Origin: Tardiphaga sp051811025
GTDB taxonomy: Bacteria; Pseudomonadota; Alphaproteobacteria; Rhizobiales; Xanthobacteraceae
Direction of reading: 5' to 3'
DNA length: 64,000 nt
Assembly (NCBI RefSeq): GCF_051811025.1
Contig: NZ_JBPWQE010000001.1
Coordinates: 2,728,001 to 2,792,000, forward strand
The translations under genes and the position numbers were made by a program. A model generated the notes under the pieces. The model had not been told where the DNA came from and did not search any database. It worked only from the letters and a program-made list of their open reading frames with translations. Position 1 is the stretch's first letter; each line of letters begins with the position of its first letter. Below are positions 42,620 to 50,750 of the stretch, piece after piece.

Positions 42620-42710
42620 GATGCAGGACCTCCGTTTGGCGGTGATCCTGTGCTGTGTGCCGGAGACCGGCCATACGTGGATTTACGGATAGCCACATAT
42701 GAAAACGCAA

Positions 42711-42755
42711 ATGCCCGGCACATCTAGCGAAGCTCGCTTCGCGCTGGCCGGGCAT
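42711..42755. repeat. Second copy of the type A intergenic repeat
   Basis: 45 bases upstream of amiE match 7008-7052 in opposite orientation at 44 of 45 positions. The arms ATGCCCGGC / GCCGGGCAT are inverted, so each copy can form a hairpin. It lies between the ends of the ssuA-like gene and the amiE start, on a short non-coding stretch. Confidence 0.8.
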
Positions 42756-42787
42756 CACACAACTTACAGAGCAGTGATCGGAAAGGT

Positions 42788-43732
42788 CTACAATCCCGCG
42801 CCCTTCCCGATCGCATCGTTGAACGACCGGTCCACCAGCACATTGGCGTCGAGCTTCTGCTTGATCAGACCGCTGCGCAGATAGAGATCGATGGTCTTCT
42901 GCTCGTCGGCGACGACGCCGTCATCGACCGGCGCGATCCTGACCTTGGCCCGGTTTAGCCAGTTCAGCGGCACCGACGGGGCCACGTTCATCAGCTTACC
43001 CCAGGTCTGCGCGTAGGCGTCCGCGTTCTTCAGCGCCCAGGCGCGGGCTGCGGCGAGGCGGCGGAGATAGTCCTCGAGTTCGGCATGCTTGTCGCGGATC
43101 GCATTCGGCGTCGCCACCACAAAGCTCAGCCCCGATGTCAGGCCCTCGGCATTCAGCAGGACGCGCGACTGGAACAGCACCTCTTCCTGGCTCACATAAG
43201 GCTCCCAAGTCGACCACGCGTCGACTGAGCCGCGGGTATAAGCGACCTTGGCGTCCGACGGAGCGAGGAACACGATCTGCACATCGTTCGCCGTCCAGCC
43301 CTTCTGCTCCAGCGCGGCGAGAATGAGCTGATGCCCGATCGAGCCGCGGCCGGTGGCGATTTTCTTGCCTTTGAGATCGTCGAAGCTCTTGATCGTCGAG
43401 TCCTTCGGCACCAGCACGGCGAGGCCGTCGCCGGTCTGCCGGATCGCGCCGATTGCCTTGACCGGCACATTGGCCGCCGCGGCAAAGGTGAAGGGCGCAT
43501 CGCCGACCAACCCGCTATCGAGCGCGCCGGCGCCGAGCGCCTCCAGCAGCGGTGCTGCCGCGGCAAATTCCTTCCACTCGATCTTGTAGGGCACATCCTT
43601 GAGCACGCCGGATGCTTCCATCACGGCGCGCGCATTGCCCTTCTGGTCGCCGACGATCAGTGTCGTCTCGGCATGCGCCGAAGATGCGAAGGCTGCGAGG
43701 ATCAGGCCGGCGGCGAGGACAAGCCGTTTCAT
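42788..43732 (-). CDS. Aliphatic sulfonate-type ABC substrate-binding protein
   Basis: This 314-residue SsuA-like protein has a signal peptide (LVLAAGLILAAFASSAHA). The binding fold includes LIVGDQKGNARAVMEASG, GALDSGLVGDAPFTFAAA, DLKGKKIATGRGSIGHQLILAAL and RGSVDAWSTWEPYVSQEE. Family members bind alkanesulfonates or taurine-like ligands in the periplasm. Its start overlaps the upstream monooxygenase stop by four bases. It is an orphan binding protein: the nearest permease genes belong to other cassettes at 46-51 kb. Confidence 0.88.
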   Translation of the reverse strand: MKRLVLAAGLILAAFASSAHAETTLIVGDQKGNARAVMEASGVLKDVPYKIEWKEFAAAAPLLEALGAGALDSGLVGDAPFTFAAAANVPVKAIGAIRQTGDGLAVLVPKDSTIKSFDDLKGKKIATGRGSIGHQLILAALEQKGWTANDVQIVFLAPSDAKVAYTRGSVDAWSTWEPYVSQEEVLFQSRVLLNAEGLTSGLSFVVATPNAIRDKHAELEDYLRRLAAARAWALKNADAYAQTWGKLMNVAPSVPLNWLNRAKVRIAPVDDGVVADEQKTIDLYLRSGLIKQKLDANVLVDRSFNDAIGKGAGL

Positions 43733-44823
43733 GCTGCGACAACTCCTTTGGCGGCGTCACGCGCCGCAATCAGTTCGCGGGTGCGCGGGATCAGTTCGCG
43801 GCCGTAATCGATAGCATTGATCAGCGGATCGAAGCCGCGGATCAGGAAGTGACTGACACCAAGATCGTAGTAATCGGCGAACACCTCGGCGACCTGCTCG
43901 GGCGTGCCGACCAGCGCCGTCGTGTTGCTGTTGGCGCCAGTGAGCGCTGCCATCTCGGTCCACAGCCGCTTGTCGATGCGGGTGCCCTGCTCGGCCAGCG
44001 CCAGCAGACGCTTTGCGCCGGCGGTGGCATGGCCATCGGCCGGCTTGCGATAGCCGGTCTTGTCCTGCAGCGCGGTGGCGCGGGCGAGAATGTCGTCGGC
44101 CTTGGCCCAGGCTTTCTCCTCGGTGTCGGCGATGATCGGGCGCACCGACAGGCTGAAACGCGGTGCCGGCCGCCCATGCTTGGCGGCGGCAGCGCGCACA
44201 CGGCCGGTGACGTCACGCACCTGCGCGTAGGATTCACCCCACAGCGCGAAAGTATCGGCATGCTTGCCCGATACTTCGATGGCCGCGTCCGACGCGCCGC
44301 CGACAAAGACGTGGATCGGTGCCGTGGGCTTCACCTGCGAGAAGCCACCTTCGACCTGATAATACTTGCCGGCATAGTCGAATGGTTTCTCGCTCGTCCA
44401 TTCCTGCTTGATGATATCGAGCCATTCGCTGGTGCGCGCGTAACGCTCGTCTTTGTCGTCGAGCGTATTGCCATCCTGCCGCAGCTCCTTGGCATTGCCG
44501 CCGGTGATGACATGCAGCGAGACGCGGCCATGGTGGAAATTCTCGATAGTGGCAAGCTGGCGCGCGATCACCGTCGGTGCGGTGAAGCCCGGACGCTGGG
44601 CGATCATCACTTTCAGCTTTTCAGTGACGCCGAGCGCATGCTGGGCGACCTGGAGGCCGTCCGGCGAGGTCGAATGGAAGGCGAGCAGCGCGCGGTCGAA
44701 GCCGGCGAGCTCGTGCGCCTTCGCGACGGTTTCGATATAGCTGGGGTCAAGCACCGGGCCGGAGCGCACGCGGGTCTCGGATGCGTCGTTGTTGGTGATG
44801 AAGCCGATGAATTCGACGGACAT
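43729..44823 (-). CDS. Flavin-dependent alkanesulfonate-type monooxygenase (LLM family)
   Basis: This 364-residue luciferase-like protein resembles SsuD: MSVEFIGFITNND, SPDGLQVAQHALGVTEKLKVMIAQRPGFTAPTVIARQLATIENFHHGRVSLHVITGG, and VGTPEQVAEVFADYYDLGVSHFLIRGFDPL. SsuD cleaves sulfonates to aldehyde and sulfite with FMNH2 from a partner reductase. ATG 44823 has GGAG six bases upstream. No ssuE-like flavin reductase is seen here, so it must be elsewhere. It couples to the binding protein gene by a four-base overlap. Confidence 0.9.
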   Translation of the reverse strand: MSVEFIGFITNNDASETRVRSGPVLDPSYIETVAKAHELAGFDRALLAFHSTSPDGLQVAQHALGVTEKLKVMIAQRPGFTAPTVIARQLATIENFHHGRVSLHVITGGNAKELRQDGNTLDDKDERYARTSEWLDIIKQEWTSEKPFDYAGKYYQVEGGFSQVKPTAPIHVFVGGASDAAIEVSGKHADTFALWGESYAQVRDVTGRVRAAAAKHGRPAPRFSLSVRPIIADTEEKAWAKADDILARATALQDKTGYRKPADGHATAGAKRLLALAEQGTRIDKRLWTEMAALTGANSNTTALVGTPEQVAEVFADYYDLGVSHFLIRGFDPLINAIDYGRELIPRTRELIAARDAAKGVVAA

Positions 44824-44848
44824 GGTTGTCTCCACTTCCTGCTGCTGT

Positions 44849-45991
44849 TCAGATGCCGAACGCGATACGGCCGGCGGAAATCCTGGTGCTGTCGTCCTGC
44901 GGCGTATGCACGCGGCCACACAGCACGTCGCGGTAATGCCGCTCCAGCGGATTGGCGCGGGTGAGACCATGATTGCTGGTGAGCGACAGCGCGTCCTCGA
45001 CAGCGGCCACGGCGTTGTTGGTAACCGTGAGTTTGAGGATGTTCGCCTCGACCGGCGTCAGTGCGGCTCCGTCATCGATGTCCCGTGCGAAAGTGTCGAG
45101 CAGGCGCGCATTGACCGCGAGCTTCGCCTCGATGCCGCCAACGATCTCCTGCGCCCGCGGCAGTGTCGCCAGCGGCGCGCCGAGGCTCGACGGCGTGCGG
45201 GTCTTCAGAAAGTCGATCAGCCAGTCGCGCGCAGCCCGCGCAACGCCATCATAGACGGCACCGACGAGCACCGCCTGGATGGTCGCCTGCGACACATCCG
45301 GCGCGCCCCATTCGGCGGGACGACGCACATCCACTTCGTTTTCGAGTGGGATGAGCACGTCCTCGAACACGACGTCATGGCTGCCGCTAGCGCGCAGGCC
45401 GAGGTGATCCCAGGTCTCGATAATTGTCGTGCCCGGCAGACCCGACGGCACCAGGAACACACCGACGCGCACGTCCGGCTCGTCGGTCTTTGCCCACACG
45501 GTATACCATTTGAGGAGTGGCGCGCCCGTCGAATAGATCTTTCGGCCGGTCATACGCCAGCCTTCCGCGGTGCGTGTCGCTGTCGTCGCCGGCAGACCGC
45601 CCCGGGATGGCGATCCCTGATCTGTCTCGACGCGCAACGCGTTGATCAGCGCGAGGCCCTTCACCGCATCGGTCGACACCCGATGCGCCAGATGCTCTGG
45701 CCAACGGCCGTTCTTCGCGATCACCAGATGATGGATGTAATGCATGGCCAGCACGAGGCCCGTGGCCGCATCGGCCTTGCCGACGATTCCCACCACGCGC
45801 GCGGCCTCACTGACGCCGGCGCCCGCTCCACCCAGCGCCTTCGGCACCGGCAATGCCAGCAGACCCGCGTCAGACAATTCCTGAAAATTTTCTACCGGGA
45901 AGCTGGCCGCACGATCGTGCAGCTGTGCGCGCTCGGCAAAGCCCGGTGCAAGCAAATTGACCCGATCGATAATGCTGGGAACCGCGTCCAT
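44849..45991 (-). CDS. Acyl-CoA dehydrogenase-fold flavoenzyme (SfnB/DszC-like)
   Basis: This 380-residue protein has the acyl-CoA dehydrogenase fold: FQELSDAGLLALPVPKALGG, GLVLAMHYIHHL, TGRKIYSTGAPLLKWYTVWAKTDEPDVRVGVFLVP and GLRASGSHDVVFEDVLIPLEN. Members placed beside SsuD-like and ABC genes, such as SfnB or DszC relatives, act in sulfur acquisition as flavin-dependent monooxygenases rather than on CoA thioesters. The usual catalytic glutamate is not obvious, consistent with that. It lies 25 bases before the monooxygenase gene. Substrate is unknown. Confidence 0.85.
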   Translation of the reverse strand: MDAVPSIIDRVNLLAPGFAERAQLHDRAASFPVENFQELSDAGLLALPVPKALGGAGAGVSEAARVVGIVGKADAATGLVLAMHYIHHLVIAKNGRWPEHLAHRVSTDAVKGLALINALRVETDQGSPSRGGLPATTATRTAEGWRMTGRKIYSTGAPLLKWYTVWAKTDEPDVRVGVFLVPSGLPGTTIIETWDHLGLRASGSHDVVFEDVLIPLENEVDVRRPAEWGAPDVSQATIQAVLVGAVYDGVARAARDWLIDFLKTRTPSSLGAPLATLPRAQEIVGGIEAKLAVNARLLDTFARDIDDGAALTPVEANILKLTVTNNAVAAVEDALSLTSNHGLTRANPLERHYRDVLCGRVHTPQDDSTRISAGRIAFGI

Positions 45992-46070
45992 ATTGTACTG
46001 CTTTCGGCTTCTCTGACCCTAGAGAATGCCGTTCGGCAGGCGTTACAAGCGGTACCCGGAAATAACGACA

Positions 46071-46135
46071 GCGGGCCTGATGGCTGTCAGGCCCGCAGGC
46101 GAAAATTCTCTCCGGCGAGCACAGGCGAGAATTTT
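46071..46135. terminator. Two consecutive inverted repeats downstream of the ABC ATPase gene
   Basis: GCGGGCCTGA-TGGCTG-TCAGGCCCGC (46071-46096) is a perfect ten-base-pair hairpin. AAAATTCTC (46102-46110) pairs with GAGAATTTT (46127-46135). They lie in the 168-base gap after the ABC ATPase stop, so they may end or attenuate the leftward transcript before the SfnB-like gene. Confidence 0.5.
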
Positions 46136-46159
46136 ATTCGCGCACTTTTGAAGCCCGAT

Positions 46160-46966
46160 TCAGGAATCTGCCGCAACGCCGCGGCTGCCGGCGATATGGC
46201 TCGTGAGCTTCTGTGTGACCTCGCGTCGCAACGCGTTGAATTCAGGCGATGCCACGTCACGCGGACGCGGCAGATCAACCTCGATCTCGCAATCGATCCG
46301 GCCCGGTCCCGCCGACATCACGACGACGCGATCCGCCAGCATCACGGCTTCCTCGACCGAATGCGTCACGAAGATCACCGTAAGGCCGGTGGTGCGCCAG
46401 ATCTCGACGAGTTCCTCCTGCAGCTTGCTGCGCGTCAGCGCATCGAGCGCGCCGAACGGCTCATCCATCAGCAGCACGTCGGTGTCATTGCTCAGCACCC
46501 GCGCAATGGCGACGCGCTGCTTCATGCCGCCGGAAAGCTGGTGCGGATAGCGATCGGCAAAGGCCGTCAGCCCGACCATGGCCATGAACTTGTCGGTGAG
46601 TTCGTTCACGACTTTGGTCGCGAGACGACGATGCTTCGGCCCGAAGCCGATATTGTCGCGCACCGTCAGCCATGGAAACAACGCGTAATCCTGAAACACC
46701 ATGCCGCGATCCGGGCCCGGCTTGTCGACCGGAAAGCCGTACATGGTGACCGAGCCCTCAGTCGCTTTCTCGAAACCGGCAACGATGCGCAGCAAGGTGG
46801 ACTTGCCGCAGCCCGACGCTCCGAGCAGACATACGAACTCGCCCTTGCGGATGGTGAGGTTGACGCCGCGCAATGCTTCGACCGGGCCGTTGGAAGCCTG
46901 GTAGAATTTCTGCACGCCGCTCACTTCGAGGATGTCAGGCGCAATTGTGGGCGGTCGATCAAGCAT
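46160..46966 (-). CDS. ABC transporter ATPase (sulfonate/nitrate/taurine type), cassette 1
   Basis: This 268-residue ATPase has Walker A GASGCGKST (about 49-57), a Q-loop in FQDYALFPW, the signature LSGGMKQRVAIAR, Walker B VLLMDEP and an H-loop in FVTHSVEEA. It is the SsuB/TauB/NrtD type. Its start overlaps the permease stop by eight bases. It powers uptake with the permease at 46959-47843 and the binding protein at 47851-48807. The ligand class is sulfonate or related anion, by family. Confidence 0.93.
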   Translation of the reverse strand: MLDRPPTIAPDILEVSGVQKFYQASNGPVEALRGVNLTIRKGEFVCLLGASGCGKSTLLRIVAGFEKATEGSVTMYGFPVDKPGPDRGMVFQDYALFPWLTVRDNIGFGPKHRRLATKVVNELTDKFMAMVGLTAFADRYPHQLSGGMKQRVAIARVLSNDTDVLLMDEPFGALDALTRSKLQEELVEIWRTTGLTVIFVTHSVEEAVMLADRVVVMSAGPGRIDCEIEVDLPRPRDVASPEFNALRREVTQKLTSHIAGSRGVAADS

Positions 46967-47843
46967 GATGCTGCGGGCTCCAGCGAAGGAAGTAGTTGCT
47001 GAGCATCAGCAGGATACGATCCGACACGAAGCCGGTGATGCCGATGATGATCATGCCGGTGATCACGAGATCGGTGCGCGACAGTGTGCGGCCATCCATG
47101 ATGACGGCGCCGAGGCCTTCGGGCACGCCGGTCATCTCGCCGACCACGATCAGGATCCAAGCGAAGCCAGCGCCGAGACGAAGCCCGTTGAAGATGCTTG
47201 GCAGTGCCGCGGGCAGCACGACCGAGCGGAACTGCTGCGCGCCGCTGCAGCCAAGCATCTCGGCAGCCTCGAACAGCCTGATATCGACCGATCGTACTCC
47301 GAACACCGTATTGAGCAGGATCGGGAAGAACGCGCCGAGGAACACCAGGAAGATCGCCGCGCGCGGGCCAAGGCCGAAGAAGATCATCGATAGCGGCAGC
47401 CATGCCGTCACCGGGATCGGTCGCAGCAGCGACAACGTCGGATCGAGCAGCTTGCGTAGCAACGGCATACGCCCGATCATCAGCCCGAGCGGAATGCCGA
47501 TCGCCGCCGCACAGAGAAAGCCGCCATAGACACGCTGCACGCTCTTCCAGAAATGGATCGGCAGGCTGGCGCTGTAGGCGTCGTCATAGATGCCGCCGAA
47601 AGCGAAATCCCACATCATCACGGCGACGCCATAGGGCGACGGCACCAGTCGCGTGCCGGTCCAGCGCACCATCACGTGCCAAACCACCATCAGGCAGACC
47701 GGCACAATCAGCGCGAGCGCGACCGTGCGCGCCCGCTGCACGCCCTGCCCGCGCTTCCCGGCCGCAGGCACCGGTGGAGTCTCCGCTGTCGGCGCAAGCT
47801 GCACCCTGTTGGACGTATCATCCATCGTGCTTTGCAGGCTCAC
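46959..47843 (-). CDS. ABC transporter permease, cassette 1
   Basis: This 294-residue membrane protein has about six helices. It has the BPD-transport EAA loop around EAAEMLGCSGAQQFRSVVLPAALPSIFNGLRLGAGFAWI, and RPIPVTAWLPLSMIFFGLG, typical of SsuC/TauC/NrtB permeases. The short N-terminal tail is cytoplasmic and Pro-rich. It starts seven bases after the binding protein stop and overlaps the ATPase start by eight bases, so the three form an operon. Confidence 0.93.
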   Translation of the reverse strand: MSLQSTMDDTSNRVQLAPTAETPPVPAAGKRGQGVQRARTVALALIVPVCLMVVWHVMVRWTGTRLVPSPYGVAVMMWDFAFGGIYDDAYSASLPIHFWKSVQRVYGGFLCAAAIGIPLGLMIGRMPLLRKLLDPTLSLLRPIPVTAWLPLSMIFFGLGPRAAIFLVFLGAFFPILLNTVFGVRSVDIRLFEAAEMLGCSGAQQFRSVVLPAALPSIFNGLRLGAGFAWILIVVGEMTGVPEGLGAVIMDGRTLSRTDLVITGMIIIGITGFVSDRILLMLSNYFLRWSPQHHA

Positions 47844-47850
47844 GACGCGC

Positions 47851-48807
47851 TCACGTGGCCGCCAGCGCCTTCACGAAGCTGGCGTCGATGAAGGTCTTGT
47901 AGTCCGGCAACTGCCGGATCTGCTTCTTGGACAGCATCTGGCCGCCGTAATATTCCGCCTGCTTCATGAACTGGTCGTCGATGTTCCAGGTCAGCTCCAC
48001 ATTGGGCGCGGCCTTCTCGATCGACGGCTTCTGCTGGCCGAGCTTCTGCATGGCGATGGCGATGAAGGCTTCGCGGTCCTTCATAGCGTATTCGCTGGCC
48101 AGGCGGTGGGTCTTGAGCAGTGCCTTGATCAGTTCTGGATCTTTCTCGATCAGTTCGCGGCGCGTGGCCAGCACCATGTTCAGCGAACCGGTTGGGGTCG
48201 TATAGGGATATTCGACGATCTGACCTACGCCATTGGCGAGGCTGATGCCCGGGCCGGGCTCGGCGCCCACATAGGCGTCGATGTCGCCGCGGGCGAGCGC
48301 CGGCGCCATGTCGCTGAACGACAACCTGACAGCCTCGACATCCTTCACCGTCATGCCTTCGGCCGCGAGGCGATCGAGGATCACGACTTCCTGCGTCGAG
48401 CCCGGCAGGATCGCAACCTTCTTGCCCTTCAGGTCCTTGATGGTGTTGATCCCTGAATCCTTCTTGGCGACGACGGCCATGCCGCGATTGCAGGCAGATG
48501 CGATGACCACGATCGGCTCGCCATTGGCGCCGCCAAGCGTCGCCGCAGCAAAACCGAAGATGCCGAAATCGACCGTACCCGTCACGACGGCATTCTTGCC
48601 ATCCGTCGGGGTCTCGAACGGGATCACCTCGAACTTGACGCCATCCGGCGCGAATTTCTCGTAGAAATACGGAGTAACGCCGTGAATGAGCTTCAGCGTT
48701 CCGATCTTGACCACCCGGTCAGCGGCGAACGCCTTGATGCTGGTCGTGGACAGCGCCGCGGCAATGGCCGTCAGGCGGATGAAATCGCGTCGGTTGGTGC
48801 TGTACAT
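47851..48807 (-). CDS. ABC transporter substrate-binding protein, cassette 1
   Basis: This 318-residue protein has a Tat-type leader (STNRRDFIRLTAIAAALSTTSIKAFA) and the NMT1/SsuA-like fold: VKIGTLKLIHGVTPYFYEKFAPDG, GKNAVVTGTVDFGIFGFAAATLGG, DLKGKKVAILPGSTQEVVILDRL and DIDAYVGAEPGPG. It delivers a small anion such as a sulfonate to the permease at 46959. Tat export implies folding before secretion. It is the first gene of its three-gene cassette, 117 bases after the second ATPase gene. Confidence 0.9.
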   Translation of the reverse strand: MYSTNRRDFIRLTAIAAALSTTSIKAFAADRVVKIGTLKLIHGVTPYFYEKFAPDGVKFEVIPFETPTDGKNAVVTGTVDFGIFGFAAATLGGANGEPIVVIASACNRGMAVVAKKDSGINTIKDLKGKKVAILPGSTQEVVILDRLAAEGMTVKDVEAVRLSFSDMAPALARGDIDAYVGAEPGPGISLANGVGQIVEYPYTTPTGSLNMVLATRRELIEKDPELIKALLKTHRLASEYAMKDREAFIAIAMQKLGQQKPSIEKAAPNVELTWNIDDQFMKQAEYYGGQMLSKKQIRQLPDYKTFIDASFVKALAAT

Positions 48808-48924
48808 GTCATTACCCTTGGGCTGAACCGTGTGTCAGCCCAAAAGGTATGCAATATCCGTGCCTCGTATACAGCTATCGGTGGAGCGTGCCCTGGCCCG
48901 CAATGGATCATATTTGGGAGGATC

Positions 48925-49716
48925 TCACCACGTCGCATCCAGCCCAAGCAGCCCCAGGATCTGTCGCCGCAACTCGGCCAGGTGCGGATCGCCGCGATGG
49001 CGCGGATATGGCCGGTCAACGGCGATGTCCGCCGTCACCCGTGCAGGCCGATCGCTGAACACAATGACGCGGTTGGCGAGAAACAGCGCCTCCTCCACAT
49101 CGTGAGTCACCAGTAGCGCCGTGAAGCCGTTACGTTGCCACAGCGAAACCAGTTCGGCCTGCATCGTGATGCGTGTCAGCGAATCGAGTTTGCCGAGCGG
49201 CTCGTCGAGCACGAGGATGCGCGGATCGTTCACCAGCGCGCGCGCCAGTGCCACGCGCTGCGCCATGCCGCCCGAGAGCTGATGCGGATAGGCCTTCTTG
49301 AATGCGCCGAGGCCGACGAGATCAATCGCGGCATCGACACGGTGACGCTGCGTCTTGAGAACGCCCTGCGCCTCCAGCCCGAGCGCGACATTGTCCCAGA
49401 CTGTTCGCCACGGAAACAGTGTCGGGTCCTGAAACACAACGACGCGGGACGGACACGGCCCGATGATGGCGACGCCATCCTCGTTCAGCGTGCCGGCGCG
49501 CGGTGGCTCCAGACCGGCGACGAGGCGCAGCAGCGTGGACTTGCCGCAGCCGGAGGGCCCGAGCAGCGCAACGAACTCGCCGGGCGCGACGGATATACTG
49601 ACATCGTCGAGCACAGGCAACACGCTGCCATCGATATCGAAGGCGTGGCTGACACCTTTGACCTCCAGCGACGCGCCGGTCGCCGCTGGCTTGAATGCTG
49701 TCGCGAGCGCTACCAT
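48925..49716 (-). CDS. ABC transporter ATPase, cassette 2
   Basis: This 263-residue ATPase has Walker A GPSGCGKST (about 53-61), FQDPTLFPW (Q-loop), LSGGMAQRVALAR, ILVLDEPLGKLD and LVTHDVEEALFLANRV. It is the SsuB type. Its start lies within the permease stop region (overlap of seven bases, 49710-49716), so it is translationally coupled to the permease at 49710-50750. It forms a full importer with the binding protein at 50728. Confidence 0.93.
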   Translation of the reverse strand: MVALATAFKPAATGASLEVKGVSHAFDIDGSVLPVLDDVSISVAPGEFVALLGPSGCGKSTLLRLVAGLEPPRAGTLNEDGVAIIGPCPSRVVVFQDPTLFPWRTVWDNVALGLEAQGVLKTQRHRVDAAIDLVGLGAFKKAYPHQLSGGMAQRVALARALVNDPRILVLDEPLGKLDSLTRITMQAELVSLWQRNGFTALLVTHDVEEALFLANRVIVFSDRPARVTADIAVDRPYPRHRGDPHLAELRRQILGLLGLDATW

Positions 49717-50750
49717 TTGACGACGCCCTTCTGCCAGACCAGCAACCGGTCTCGCACCTTGAACAGCAGCGTGATCGCGCCGGAGCAGAGCAACGACATC
49801 ACGATCAACGCGGCATACATGTTGTTGTAGGACGCCCAGCCCTGCGCCCATTGCAGATAGAAGCCAAGCCCGGCTTTGACGCCGATCATCTCGGCCACGA
49901 CCAGCACCGCGAAAGACGCGCCAAGCCCCATGAACAAGCCGACGAACACATGCGGCAATGCTGCGGGGATTGCGACCTTGGTCACCAGAAACGACGGCTT
50001 GGCGCCGAGCGTTCGTGCAACGTCGTAATAGGCGGTGCTGACGCTGGCTACGCCCGACCAGGTCAGCACCGTCACCGGAAAGCCGGTGGCCAGTGCGATC
50101 AGGAACGTGCTGGCGCTCCAGGCTGACGGGAACGTAAAGAACGCAATAGGCAGCCAGGCCGTCGCCGGCAACGGCCCGATGAACCGCAGGATCGGATGCA
50201 CCCAGTAGCCCGCGAGCCGCGACCAGCCGATGGAAACGCCGGTGAGGAAGCCTACGGCCGCGCCGATGAAGTATCCGCCGAGCTGCAGCTTCACCGAGGC
50301 GAAGGCACTGTCCAGCAGCTTCGGCAGGTCGTCGGTATAGACCTCGACGATCGACTGCGGCGGTGGGAAGAACGGCAACGGCAGCCAGCCGAATTTCGCC
50401 GTTGCAAGCTCCCACAGCGTCAGGAACGCTCCCAAGGCAAACAGCCAGGGCGCGCGTCGCTGCACGCCATCGCCGAACTTGCCGAGCGCTGCCTGCGCTG
50501 TGGTTGCAATCGCGATGCCGCCAGCAATCGCGAATGCCGTATAGGCTACTGCTTCGGTGCGTGGCCAATCGCCGATATCCGGCCATCGCAGGCATGACAG
50601 GCCGAAGGCCAGCCAGGCGAGCCCCGCCCCGATCCCCGTAATGCTGAAACGAAGCTTGTTGACGACTTGAAGTCCGCCATCGCCGGCAATGAGCGCGGTC
50701 TCGCGGTCAGCGCCAAGCGATGCGATCTCAGACGCGGAATACGTCGGCAT
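49710..50750 (-). CDS. ABC transporter permease with extra N-terminal helices, cassette 2
   Basis: This 346-residue protein has a C-terminal permease domain (about 110-340). It carries the EAA region around DVARTLGAKPSFLVTKVAIPAALPHVFVGLFMGLG and the segment RFIGPLPATAWLPIAFF of SsuC/TauC proteins. Unusually, about 100 residues precede it with two or three extra helices (GIGAGLAWLAFGLSCL, VAYTAFAIAGGIAIATTAQAAL, PWLFALGAFLTLWEL). That gives a longer form than cassette 1. Start ATG 50750 lies inside the binding protein end (23-base overlap), typical of coupling. Confidence 0.9.
   Translation of the reverse strand: MPTYSASEIASLGADRETALIAGDGGLQVVNKLRFSITGIGAGLAWLAFGLSCLRWPDIGDWPRTEAVAYTAFAIAGGIAIATTAQAALGKFGDGVQRRAPWLFALGAFLTLWELATAKFGWLPLPFFPPPQSIVEVYTDDLPKLLDSAFASVKLQLGGYFIGAAVGFLTGVSIGWSRLAGYWVHPILRFIGPLPATAWLPIAFFTFPSAWSASTFLIALATGFPVTVLTWSGVASVSTAYYDVARTLGAKPSFLVTKVAIPAALPHVFVGLFMGLGASFAVLVVAEMIGVKAGLGFYLQWAQGWASYNNMYAALIVMSLLCSGAITLLFKVRDRLLVWQKGVVKW

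Noticed and set aside
44789..47002. A 737-codon open frame on the plus strand
   Set aside because: It lies opposite the well-supported LLM, acyl-CoA-dehydrogenase-like and ABC ATPase genes. Its protein is His/Arg/Asp-rich low-quality sequence typical of antisense frames in GC-rich DNA.
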